NCBI RefSeq assembly: GCF_019430885.1
Contig: NZ_JAHYBZ010000003.1
Span: 62,001 to 126,000 of the forward strand
Direction: 5' to 3'
DNA from: Roseomonas alba
Lineage (GTDB): Bacteria > Pseudomonadota > Alphaproteobacteria > Acetobacterales > Acetobacteraceae
DNA: 64,000 bases
A program made the translations under genes and the position numbers. Positions 19,265-26,757 of the stretch are shown piece after piece; positions within the stretch are counted from its first letter, which is position 1; each line of letters opens with the position of its first letter. A model generated the notes under the pieces. The model did not search any database. It was not told the origin of the DNA and was given only the letters and a program-made list of their open reading frames with translations.

Positions 19265-20479
19265 ATGCGATGGAGCCCGAACCCGAGAGACGTCGGCCGC
19301 CGCGTGCTGCTGGGCGGCACGGGCGCCATGCTGGCCGGCTGCGGTCTCGGCGAGCGCGGCGCGCCGGTGCCACAATCCGATGTCCGGCTTGCCACCGCGC
19401 TCGGCCTGCCGAACGAACGCTTCTGCGTCGCCGATCCCGAGGACCTGCCGCGCATCGTCGCCGAGTTCAACGAGGCGGGGCGCCGGCAGCGCCGCGCCTT
19501 CGGCCTCGGCCCGCGCGACCCGCTGCCATCGAGTTCGATCATCGCCTTCTCCGGCGGGGGCGAGAATGGTGCCTTCGGGGCAGGGCTGTCCTGCGGCTGG
19601 ACCGAGACGGGGACCCGGCCGGTCTTCAACGTGGTGACAGGCATCTCAACCGGCGCGCTGACCGCGCCGCTGGTCTTCGTGGGTCCCAGCCGTGATGGCG
19701 ACCTGCGCGAGGCCTATACGGGCCTGCGCGGGGCGGTGGACGTGCTGCGGGATCGCGGGCTGCTCGCCGCGCTGGTGGATGATGCGGTGTCGGACACCAC
19801 GCCGCTCGCCAACACCATCGCCCGCTTCATGACCGAGGAACTGCTGGCCGAGATCGCCGAGGGCTACCGGGCGGGACGGCAGCTCATCATCGCGACGACC
19901 AATCTCGATGCGCAGCGGCCGGTGGGGTGGAACCTCGGCGCCATCGCGGCGAGCGGCGATCCGCGCGCGCTGTCCCTGGCACGCCAGGTGCTGCTGGCCT
20001 CGGCGGCCGTGCCGGGGCTGTTCCCGCCGGTGATGATCGACGTGACGGTGAATGGCCGTCCGCATCAGGAGATGCATGTCGATGGCGGCACCTATGCCCA
20101 GGCCTATCTCTATCCGCCGGGCCTCGGCGAGAGCCGCGAGGCACGCATCCGCCAGGGCCTGACGCCGGCAGAGGTCACCGCCTATGTCGTGCGCAATGGG
20201 CGGCTGACGGTGCAGGGCGGGCCGGTGCGCAGGCGTGCGCTCGACATTGCGGGCCGGGCGATCTCGACGCTGATCAGCGCGGCGAGCCTCGGCGATCTTT
20301 ATCGCATCCAAACCGCCACACACCGCCACGGCATCGGTTTCCGCCTCGCCTATATCGAGGACGACTTCACCGCGGAGGAGAGCGAGCCCTTCGACCCGGT
20401 CTTCCTCGGCAGCCTGTTCGAGTACGGCTTCGCCAAGGCGCGCCGCGGCTATCCTTGGAAGAGCGGGCTACCGGTCTGA
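19265..20479 (+). CDS. Patatin-like phospholipase lipoprotein, paralogue
   Basis: A 404-residue paralogue of the preceding gene, with the same order of motifs: lipobox LAGC (Cys near residue 24), GGGENGAFGAG, nucleophile Ser128 in GISTG and Asp in VDGG, ending in ARRGYPWKSGLPV like its neighbour's RRGYPWASRPPV. The first 30 residues and linker differ, the catalytic core is strongly alike, and both keep the active-site dyad. This indicates an old tandem duplication with two working copies. The 5' spacer holds the large palindrome, so it may have its own promoter. Confidence 0.9.
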   Translation: MRWSPNPRDVGRRVLLGGTGAMLAGCGLGERGAPVPQSDVRLATALGLPNERFCVADPEDLPRIVAEFNEAGRRQRRAFGLGPRDPLPSSSIIAFSGGGENGAFGAGLSCGWTETGTRPVFNVVTGISTGALTAPLVFVGPSRDGDLREAYTGLRGAVDVLRDRGLLAALVDDAVSDTTPLANTIARFMTEELLAEIAEGYRAGRQLIIATTNLDAQRPVGWNLGAIAASGDPRALSLARQVLLASAAVPGLFPPVMIDVTVNGRPHQEMHVDGGTYAQAYLYPPGLGESREARIRQGLTPAEVTAYVVRNGRLTVQGGPVRRRALDIAGRAISTLISAASLGDLYRIQTATHRHGIGFRLAYIEDDFTAEESEPFDPVFLGSLFEYGFAKARRGYPWKSGLPV

Positions 20480-20526
20480 ATGCGGCATCAATGCTGGCTT
20501 AACGGTGGCGACGCCACTCTGGCGCC

Positions 20527-21030
20527 ATGCTCGACTCTCCGGACCGCTTCGCTGCCTGCGCCGCGACCACGATGGCGGAACACGGTGGCTTTCGTGCCCA
20601 TGATCCGCTGCTCGGCGGCCCCTCGGCGCACGGCGTCGGGCTGGGCCTGCTTTCGGTCTGGATCGGCGGGCCGGCCGATATCGGCATGCTGCGGGCGCTG
20701 CGGAGCGAGGATGCGACGCGCATTTTGCGCGGCCTGGTCTGGGCACCGCTGGGTGCGGCCCGGTTGCCGGCGGGCGTCGATCTCGCCCTGTTCGCGTATG
20801 CGTTCGAAGCCGGGACGGTCAAGGCCATGGCCGATCTCCAGGCGGAACTCGGCGTGCCGCCGAGCGGCACCGCCGATGCCGCGACGCTGGACGCCGCGCG
20901 CGCCCGCTCCGCCTGCGGCCTGGCCAGCGCGATCCAAGCTGCTCATGCGTCCTGGCGCGGCCGGCGAGGCCTGCCATTCACATCGACCGCGATCCGCCAA
21001 CGCAACCACGTGGCGCCCTGCCCGGCGTAA
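20527..21030 (+). CDS. GH108-like (N-acetylmuramidase/endolysin fold) protein, divergent
   Basis: A 167-residue protein without a signal peptide. The middle (LRALRSEDATRIL...LPAGVDLALFAYAF, about residues 57-98) and the following LQAELGVPPSGTADAATLDAA match the GH108 lysozyme-like domain plus its C-terminal PG-binding_3 segment. In typical members the catalytic Glu is in an EGG motif near the N-terminus; here the aligned segment reads AEHGGF and the following Asp-Pro-Gly-Gly loop is altered (DPLLGGPSAHG). Activity is therefore uncertain. No holin or phage genes are near, so it may be a captured and diverged endolysin. No clear ribosome-binding site is visible. Confidence 0.6.
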   Translation: MLDSPDRFAACAATTMAEHGGFRAHDPLLGGPSAHGVGLGLLSVWIGGPADIGMLRALRSEDATRILRGLVWAPLGAARLPAGVDLALFAYAFEAGTVKAMADLQAELGVPPSGTADAATLDAARARSACGLASAIQAAHASWRGRRGLPFTSTAIRQRNHVAPCPA

Positions 21031-21107
21031 CGGTCGCCCCCCCCCTTGGCAGACTGGCCCCGCCCCGTCAGCCTGCCACTGACAAGAATTTCGGGGAGGA
21101 CCACCAC

Positions 21108-22274
21108 ATGCGGCTCGATCGATCCTGCCTGCCGGCTGATTTCACGCAGGGCAGCTTCGCCGCCCGCGTCATGACCGCCGCAGGGCCCTGCATCATCGGC
21201 TTCATCGGCGACGCTGCCTTCGACATGACGCCCGCCTTCGGCACCATGGCGCGCTGGATGGAACAGGATAGTCCCATCAGCTGTATCCGTACGCGCGGCG
21301 CACCGCTGGCGCTCGACCTCGACGGATTGCTCGCCAACTCCGCCCATGACGCGCGCGATCCCAACAGGCCCTGGTTGCTCGCGCCCATCGACCTCCAGGC
21401 GGTGAAGGCCGCCGGCGTGACCTATGTCCGCTCCATGCTGGAACGCGTCATCGAGGAACGCTGCCGCGGCGATGCCTCCCGCGCCGAGGCCGTGCGCGCC
21501 GAGGTCCGCGCCATCATCGGCGACGACCTTGCCGCCGTCGTGCCCGGCAGCGCCGAGGCGATGAAAGTCAAGGCCGCGCTGGTCGAGAAGGGCTGGTGGA
21601 GCCAGTACCTCGAAGTCGGCATCGGTGCGGATGCGGAAATCTTCACCAAATGCCCGCCCATGGCCGCGGTCGGCATCGGATCGAAGGTAGGGGTGCATTC
21701 CAATTCGCAATGGTCCAACCCGGAACCGGAATGCGTGATGGTGGTGAACAGCCGCGGCCGCATTCAGGGGGCCATGCTCGGCAACGACGTGAACCTGCGC
21801 GACGTGGAGGGGCGCAGCGCGCTGCTGCTGGGGCGCGCGAAGGACAACAACGCCTCCGCCGCATTGGGACCAATGATCCGTCTGTTCGATGAAGGCTTCA
21901 CCCTGGAGGACATCCGGCAGGCGGAGATCACGCTGACCATCAGCGGACGGGATGGCTTCGCGCTGGAGGAACGCGGCGCGGTGGGATCCATCAGCCGCGA
22001 CCCGGCCGACCTGGTGGCGCAGATGATCGGGGCGCATCACCAGTATCCGGACGGGGTGGTGCTGTATCTCGGCACGCCCTTCTCGCCATCCAAGGACCGC
22101 GGCGCGGCCGGAATGGGCTTCACGCACAAGGAGGGCGACGAGGTGCGCATCGGCAGCCCGCGGCTCGGCGTGCTGGTGAACGAGGTGGACCGGACGGATG
22201 AATGCCCGCCCTGGACCTTCGGGGCCGGGACGCTCTTCGCGTCGCTGGTGCGGCGCGGATTGCCTCGGCTGTGA
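21108..22274 (+). CDS. Fumarylacetoacetate hydrolase family protein
   Basis: A 388-residue FAH-family enzyme. The fold's metal-site segment SNPEPECVMVVNSRGRI (about residues 204-220) and GNDVNLRDVEGRSALLLGRA (about 225-244), then KDNNASAALGP, match the long FAH members acting on 2-keto-3-deoxy sugar acids or similar. Members hydrolyse C-C bonds or dehydrate in sugar-acid and aromatic breakdown; the substrate cannot be set here. A GGGGAGGACC ribosome-binding site precedes the ATG. There are no pathway partners nearby. Confidence 0.9.
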   Translation: MRLDRSCLPADFTQGSFAARVMTAAGPCIIGFIGDAAFDMTPAFGTMARWMEQDSPISCIRTRGAPLALDLDGLLANSAHDARDPNRPWLLAPIDLQAVKAAGVTYVRSMLERVIEERCRGDASRAEAVRAEVRAIIGDDLAAVVPGSAEAMKVKAALVEKGWWSQYLEVGIGADAEIFTKCPPMAAVGIGSKVGVHSNSQWSNPEPECVMVVNSRGRIQGAMLGNDVNLRDVEGRSALLLGRAKDNNASAALGPMIRLFDEGFTLEDIRQAEITLTISGRDGFALEERGAVGSISRDPADLVAQMIGAHHQYPDGVVLYLGTPFSPSKDRGAAGMGFTHKEGDEVRIGSPRLGVLVNEVDRTDECPPWTFGAGTLFASLVRRGLPRL

Positions 22275-22287
22275 GGGCAGGACCGTC

Positions 22288-22566
22288 GGAGAGGGGCCTT
22301 GCCCCCCTCCAATCATTCCCCCACCAAAGGCCACAGGGCCTCTGGAAACCGATACCTGGTGCCGGGCGGGACAGTCGTTCTGAAAGGCCAGAGCAGGCGC
22401 GGTGCCCCGCGCGGCATGTTATTCCTTGGCACGGTGCGCAACGCGCGCTCCGCCTTCGGGTCCACGATGGTCGCGCGGCGCCAATTCAGGGTGTCCAGCG
22501 GGCTTTCGGCCTGTGGCGGGCGCGAAGCGCTGCTTCGCGGTGCAGGAGAAGGGCAGAGCCTCTCTC
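22288..22566. repeat. Dispersed element, copy D (right half decayed)
   Basis: Left half: GGAGAGGGGC with GCCCCCCTCC (22288-22310, one mismatch), then CCAAAGGCC with GGCCTCTGG (22324-22345) and the conserved tail AAACCGATACCTGGTGCCGG. A degraded inverted half may lie at about 22496-22566 (CCAGCGGGCTTTCGGCCTGTGG-like, then GAAGGGCAGAGCC). It fills most of the 322-bp spacer between two co-directional genes. I see no gene in the remainder. Confidence 0.65.
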
Positions 22567-22596
22567 CAATGCCGCCCGACGCTGTATCCTCGCGCC

Positions 22597-23346
22597 ATGA
22601 AGGGCATGCTCGATCGCGGTGACGGCGTCCGTCTCGCCTGGGATCACCAGCCCGGAAACGGCATCGGGGTCGTCTTCCTCGGTGGCTTCAATTCCGACAT
22701 GACCGGCAGCAAGGCCGAGTTCCTCGCCGGCTGGTGCGCCGCGCGCCTCACGCCTTATCTGCGCTTCGACTATTCGGGGCATGGCGCATCAGAGGGCCGC
22801 TTTGTCGATGGGACGATCGGCCGCTGGGCGGAGGATGCCGCGACGGTCATCTCGGCGCTGACCGAGGGGCCGCAGCTTCTGGTCGGATCGTCGATGGGCG
22901 GCTGGATCGCGCTGCTGCTCGCGGCGCGGCGGCGGGTCGCGCTGCATGCGCTGGTCGGCATCGCGCCGGCGCCCGACTTCACCGAGGATCTGATGTGGGA
23001 TGAGTTCTCAGCCGAGGAACGCGGGACCATCCTGCGCGAGGGCGTCTGGCACCGGCCGAGCGAGTATGGCGACCCCTACCCCATCACGCGCGCGCTGATC
23101 GAGGATGGGCGGGATCACCTGCTGCTGCGCGGGGCGCTGGAGGTCGCGGCGCCGGTGCGCATCCTGCAGGGGCAGCGCGACCCCGACGTGCCCTGGCGGC
23201 ACGCGCTGCGCATCGCGGCGGCGCTGACGACCGAGGATGTCCGCATCCACCTGGTCAAGGACGGCGACCATCGGCTGTCGCGGCCGCAGGACCTCGCGCT
23301 ACTGGGCGAGACCCTGGCGCCGCTCCTCGGCCAGGATGGCGGCTAG
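22597..23346 (+). CDS. Alpha/beta hydrolase
   Basis: A 249-residue single-domain hydrolase. The nucleophile elbow is GSSMGG with Ser99, the N-terminal FDYSGHGASEG supplies the usual HG region, the acid is probably in QGQRDPDVP (about 187-195), and His is in DGDHRLSRP (about 228). It resembles the palmitoyl-protein-thioesterase ABHD10-like bacterial group, but the substrate is open. ATG 22597 is chosen because the open frame upstream reads through the dispersed repeat. Its last 48 bases overlap the 3' end of the convergent epimerase gene. Confidence 0.88.
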   Translation: MKGMLDRGDGVRLAWDHQPGNGIGVVFLGGFNSDMTGSKAEFLAGWCAARLTPYLRFDYSGHGASEGRFVDGTIGRWAEDAATVISALTEGPQLLVGSSMGGWIALLLAARRRVALHALVGIAPAPDFTEDLMWDEFSAEERGTILREGVWHRPSEYGDPYPITRALIEDGRDHLLLRGALEVAAPVRILQGQRDPDVPWRHALRIAAALTTEDVRIHLVKDGDHRLSRPQDLALLGETLAPLLGQDGG

Positions 23347-24156
23347 GCCCTCGCGATAGGACGGGTAGCGCCAAGCGAGGCCGAGCGCGGCCTTGGTCAT
23401 GGCGTTGGTGACACGGCGGCTTTCCGACCAGAAGGAGAGCGCCATCGGCGACAGGGTCGCGCGTATGTCCTCGAACGGAATGGCGGGCGGCGGGTCCATG
23501 CCGAGCAGGGCCGCGGCGTATGCGACGACAGCGGCGCTCTCCGCCGGTTCGTCATCGACCAGATGCAGCACGCGGGGCACGGGCGGACGGTCCTGCGTCA
23601 TCGCCGCGAGCGCCGCCTGGGCGATGTCGTCACTGTGGATGCGGGTGAAGACATGGCCCGGCCGGACGATGCGTCGCGCCTTGCCCGCACGCAGATCGTC
23701 CAGGGCGGAGCGACCGGGACCGTAGATGCCGCCGGCGCGCATCAGGTCGAGCGGGACGCGGCCCATCGTGACGTCTCGCCAGGCCTGCTCGGCAGCCAGG
23801 CGCCGGCGGCTGCGCGGCTGCGCGGGCGTGGGCTCGGCGGTCTCGTCCACGCTGGCGCCAGCGCGGTCGCCATAGACGCCGGTGGTCGAGACATAGCCGA
23901 CCCAGCGCAGCCCGCCCGCAGTGAGGGCCGCCTCCACCGCCGCGGCATGGGCTTCGAGCACCGGATCGCCGGTTTCGGTGGGTGGCGTCGTGATCAGAAG
24001 GTGCGTGGCAGCGCGGATCGCCTCGCCCGCCGCGGCGAAGGGAAGCACGCCTGGCGCGTCGGGCGCGCGCGAGGTGCCGGCGACGGCCCACCCGGCTGCG
24101 CGTGCGAGGCGCGCCACCGCGCCGCCGGCATGTCCGAGACCCAGAACGAGAAGCAT
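23299..24156 (-). CDS. NAD(P)-dependent epimerase/dehydratase family protein (YeeZ-like)
   Basis: A 285-residue extended-SDR protein. The N-terminal LLVLGLGHAGGAVARLARAAG is a Rossmann loop of the GxGxxG type, VSTTGVYGD holds a Thr/Tyr-type active-site segment near residue 100, and RAGGIYGPGRSALDDLR is the substrate region. This layout matches YeeZ-type proteins of unknown substrate. Start 24156 (MLLVLG) or 24168 (MQAAMLL); neither is clearly better supported. The 3' end overlaps the convergent hydrolase by 48 bp. Confidence 0.85.
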   Translation of the reverse strand: MLLVLGLGHAGGAVARLARAAGWAVAGTSRAPDAPGVLPFAAAGEAIRAATHLLITTPPTETGDPVLEAHAAAVEAALTAGGLRWVGYVSTTGVYGDRAGASVDETAEPTPAQPRSRRRLAAEQAWRDVTMGRVPLDLMRAGGIYGPGRSALDDLRAGKARRIVRPGHVFTRIHSDDIAQAALAAMTQDRPPVPRVLHLVDDEPAESAAVVAYAAALLGMDPPPAIPFEDIRATLSPMALSFWSESRRVTNAMTKAALGLAWRYPSYREGLAAILAEERRQGLAQ

Positions 24157-24213
24157 GGCTGCCTGCATCGCCACGATCTGGCACGGCTGAGCGCCGGACA
24201 CTAGATTGCGCAC

Positions 24214-25029
24214 ATGACGCCATTTCGCCTCTTGCTGGCAGGCGCCGCGATCATGCTCGTCGCGGCAGGAGGGGGTGCGTGGTGGTTCCTGGCCGGCGCG
24301 GATGGCGACGAGGTGTTGCCGACCCCGCCCGATCCGCCGCGTCTGGTGGATGTGCCGGAATACGAACGCTGCCTGGAAATGCTGGAGGACGACCCGGAAG
24401 GTGCGCGCGCCTTCGCCGATACCTGGTCCATGCAGGGCGGCGGCGAGGGCGCGGCCCATTGCGGCGCGCTCGCCCTGTTGAACCTGGGCGAGGCCGAACG
24501 GGCCGCCGAGCAGTTGGAACGCATCGCCTCCCGCAGCCAGGCCGGCATCGCGGCCCGCGCGGCCGTGTTCGGCCAGGCCGGCGAGGCCTGGATCGCCGCC
24601 GGGAAGCCACAGCAAGCCCTTGCGGCGCTGACGCTGGCCATCGCGCTGATGCCGTCCGATCCGGATCTGCTGACGGAACGGGCCATGGCCTCGATCGCTC
24701 TGGACCGCCCGGCCGACGCGCTGACCGACGTCGAACTGGTGGTCGCGGCCGACGGATCGCGGGCCGAGGCGTGGATCATCCGGGCCTCCGCGCTGCGCCG
24801 GCTGGAACGGCTGGCGCCGGCGGCCGAAAGCGTTGCCCAGGCGCTGCGGCTTGAGCCGGAGAATGTCGAAGGGCTGCTCGAACGCGGCATCATCCGCCAG
24901 GCGCAGGGCGATGCCGCAGGGGCGCGGACGGATTGGGAGAGGGTGCTCGAACTCGCGCCGGATAGCGCGGCTGCGGACCTCGCGGCACAGAATCTGGCGT
25001 TGATCGAGGCGGGTCCGGCGCGGCGATAG
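24214..25029 (+). CDS. Tetratricopeptide-repeat membrane-anchored protein
   Basis: A 271-residue protein with an N-terminal hydrophobic anchor (about residues 5-26), an acidic/Pro-rich linker and a series of TPR helices from about residue 100 to the end. Repeats include AWIAAGKPQQALAALTLAIALMPSD, ALDRPADALTDVELVVAAD and RQAQGDAAGARTDWERVLELAPDS. TPR proteins act as docking scaffolds; this one should face the periplasm. It is divergent from the epimerase with 57 bp between starts and has no partner gene that suggests a role. Confidence 0.85.
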   Translation: MTPFRLLLAGAAIMLVAAGGGAWWFLAGADGDEVLPTPPDPPRLVDVPEYERCLEMLEDDPEGARAFADTWSMQGGGEGAAHCGALALLNLGEAERAAEQLERIASRSQAGIAARAAVFGQAGEAWIAAGKPQQALAALTLAIALMPSDPDLLTERAMASIALDRPADALTDVELVVAADGSRAEAWIIRASALRRLERLAPAAESVAQALRLEPENVEGLLERGIIRQAQGDAAGARTDWERVLELAPDSAAADLAAQNLALIEAGPARR

Positions 25030-25055
25030 GCGGGCGCCTCTTGGGCAAGGTGCGC

Positions 25056-25080
25056 CCGAGAGGGGCGGCGCCCCTCTCGG
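25056..25080. repeat. Single hairpin of the dispersed family, copy E
   Basis: CCGAGAGGGGC (25056-25066) and GCCCCTCTCGG (25070-25080) form a perfect 11-bp stem with a GGC loop, in the 66-bp space between convergent TPR and fzlA genes. Only the outer hairpin of the two-hairpin element is present. It could terminate both genes. Confidence 0.75.
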
Positions 25081-25095
25081 TCCGCCAGCGTCAGG

Positions 25096-25764
25096 TCAGA
25101 AATCCAGATCGGCGTAGTGCGCCGGCGGCGTCACGCCGCTGACGCGATCCGTCAGCAGCGGCCGGAAGGATGGGCGCGACTTCATTCGCGCATACCAGTC
25201 CTTGGCCGATTCGTTCAGCGACCAGTCGATGTCGCCGATGAAGTCCAGCACCGAGAGATGCGCGGCCGCCGCCAGATCGGCCAGCGTCAGCGAGGTACCG
25301 GCGAGCCAGGGCCGCGTTTCCGCCAGCCAGCCGATATATTCCAGATGCGGGCGCAGATTGGCGTAGCCGGCGCGGATTGCCGTCGCATCGGGGTTGCCGC
25401 GGCCCATCAGCCGCTTCATCTGCTTCTCGTAGTGGAGATTGGCGCCGACCTCGGCGTGGAACTTGCCGTCGAACCAGGCGACCAGGCGGCGCACCTCGAC
25501 GCGCTCGGCCAGTGTCCGACCGAGCAGCGGCATGTCCGGATAGGCCTCATCGAGGTATTCGCAGATCGCGGTCGAATCCGCGATGGTCAGGCCGTTGTCC
25601 TCCACCAGCACCGGCACGGTGCAGGCGGGGTTCATGGTCAGGAAATCCTCGCGCCGTTCCCAGACACGTTCGATGCGCATGTCGAAGGGGATGCGCTTCT
25701 CGGCCAGGGCGAGCCGCACCTTGCGGGAAAAGGGCGAGAGGGGAAGGTGGAACAGCAACCTCAC
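25096..25764 (-). CDS. fzlA: FtsZ-localizing GST-like protein FzlA
   Basis: A 222-residue glutathione S-transferase fold. The N-terminal LLFHLPLSPFSRKVRLALAEK, the WERREDFL turn and the C-terminal SRPSFRPLLTDRV...HYADLDF match alphaproteobacterial FzlA, which binds FtsZ and is needed for division in Caulobacter (known for the family). A Cys stands where most GSTs have Gly (NPACTVPVL). The GTG start at 25764 fits the family N-terminus; the longer frame upstream reads into repeat DNA. The identification rests on motif memory; a generic GST is the alternative. Confidence 0.75.
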   Translation of the reverse strand: MRLLFHLPLSPFSRKVRLALAEKRIPFDMRIERVWERREDFLTMNPACTVPVLVEDNGLTIADSTAICEYLDEAYPDMPLLGRTLAERVEVRRLVAWFDGKFHAEVGANLHYEKQMKRLMGRGNPDATAIRAGYANLRPHLEYIGWLAETRPWLAGTSLTLADLAAAAHLSVLDFIGDIDWSLNESAKDWYARMKSRPSFRPLLTDRVSGVTPPAHYADLDF

Positions 25765-25890
25765 AATCAGCCGCTTATGCCACCCGCCCTGCCGGGAGGC
25801 CAGGGCCCGGGCCCGAACTTTCGGACACCTTGCCGCGAAACGCGCCGTCGGAGAGCAGAAGGCGCTTGTGAAGCACCGCTGCTGTTGGAA

Positions 25891-26105
25891 TCGGAAGGGC
25901 TCTGCCCCGCCAAAGACCCGAGGCCTTTGGAAACCGTCACTCGGCGCCGTGCGGTGCGGGCGCTCAACCTTCTCGCGGCGCCTGACCTGCGCAAGAGCGG
26001 GCTTCGGCACCGATCCTGTCGGCGGCGCCCGGCGCCAAGCCGGGGTCTCCAAAGGCCTCTCGGCCTTTGGAGCGGAGAGCCCGAGAGGGGCGAAACCCCT
26101 CTCGG
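25891..26105. repeat. Composite dispersed element, copy F
   Basis: Left half: AAGGGCTCTGCCCC, then a decayed GCCAAAGACC/AGGCCTTTGG pair and the tail AAACCGTCACTCGGCGCC. Right half, inverted: CCAAAGGCC with GGCCTTTGG (26049-26070) and CCGAGAGGGG with CCCCTCTCGG (26081-26105). The core has GCGCCAAGCCGGGGTCTCC before the right half. It separates two minus-strand genes, downstream of the hypothetical secreted protein's neighbour fzlA start. I see no gene in 25765-26118 apart from this element. Confidence 0.75.
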
Positions 26106-26118
26106 TTCCAGAGTCGCG

Positions 26119-26628
26119 TCAGATCCGCCGGGCGCAGGCCAGAAAGGCTTCAGTCACCGCGCGGGTGCCGCGCAGGTCGGCCGACCAGGGCGCGACGTCC
26201 TCGCCAGGGAAGCTCACCTGCATGCGGTAGCCGCCGGCGAAGGCCTCGACGAAATTGATGAAGTTGCGGAAGGCCCCGCGGTAGGACGCCTCGATCATGT
26301 CGGGCCGGTTGGTCCCGGTGTAGTTGAGCTCGGCGCGCTGGCGGTCGATGCCGACGACGATGCGGCCTGTCGCACCCTGGCGGACATTCCAGGCCCGGTC
26401 GCCCACCTGGATGAAGCCATGCAGGTCACCGTTCAGCCGTTCGAGCTTGATCCAGAAGAAGCGGCCGACCGAATTGGCCTCGGTGCCCATGCCGCAAAGC
26501 GGACCGGCATTGCTCTGCGCGATATAGGCGACCCAACCATTGATGGCGGCGAGGTTCTGGACCTGCTGTGCAGAGGCCGGAACGGCCAGGGCCAGCAGGG
26601 CCCCGAGGGTCAGGATGAAACGGCGCAT
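26119..26628 (-). CDS. Secreted protein of unknown function
   Basis: A 169-residue protein with a clear Sec signal peptide (MRRFILTLGALLALAVPASA, cleavage before QQ at about residue 21). The mature part has two Cys (in GPLCGMG and the C-terminal ACARRI) that could form a disulfide. I do not recognise a family. Mature sequence includes NGWVAYIAQS and GRFFWIKLERLNGDLHGFIQVGDRAWN. It is flanked downstream by composite repeat F and upstream by the gltB 3' end, with no operon partner. Confidence 0.75.
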   Translation of the reverse strand: MRRFILTLGALLALAVPASAQQVQNLAAINGWVAYIAQSNAGPLCGMGTEANSVGRFFWIKLERLNGDLHGFIQVGDRAWNVRQGATGRIVVGIDRQRAELNYTGTNRPDMIEASYRGAFRNFINFVEAFAGGYRMQVSFPGEDVAPWSADLRGTRAVTEAFLACARRI

Positions 26629-26757
26629 GGTGATCTTTCCCCTCCTGCGATGCGGCGGCGGCGCGCATCGGACGAGGAGCAGATTACCCCGCAGTCATCG
26701 AAACGGAAGAAGCCGGGTCACAGCCCGATGAATCACTTCACCGGGCCGTAACGCAGA

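Noticed and set aside
17522-20479. 985-codon plus-strand frame joining both patatin genes
   Set aside because: Only its last 404 codons are the real second patatin gene. The earlier part is out of frame with the first patatin and runs through the palindrome.
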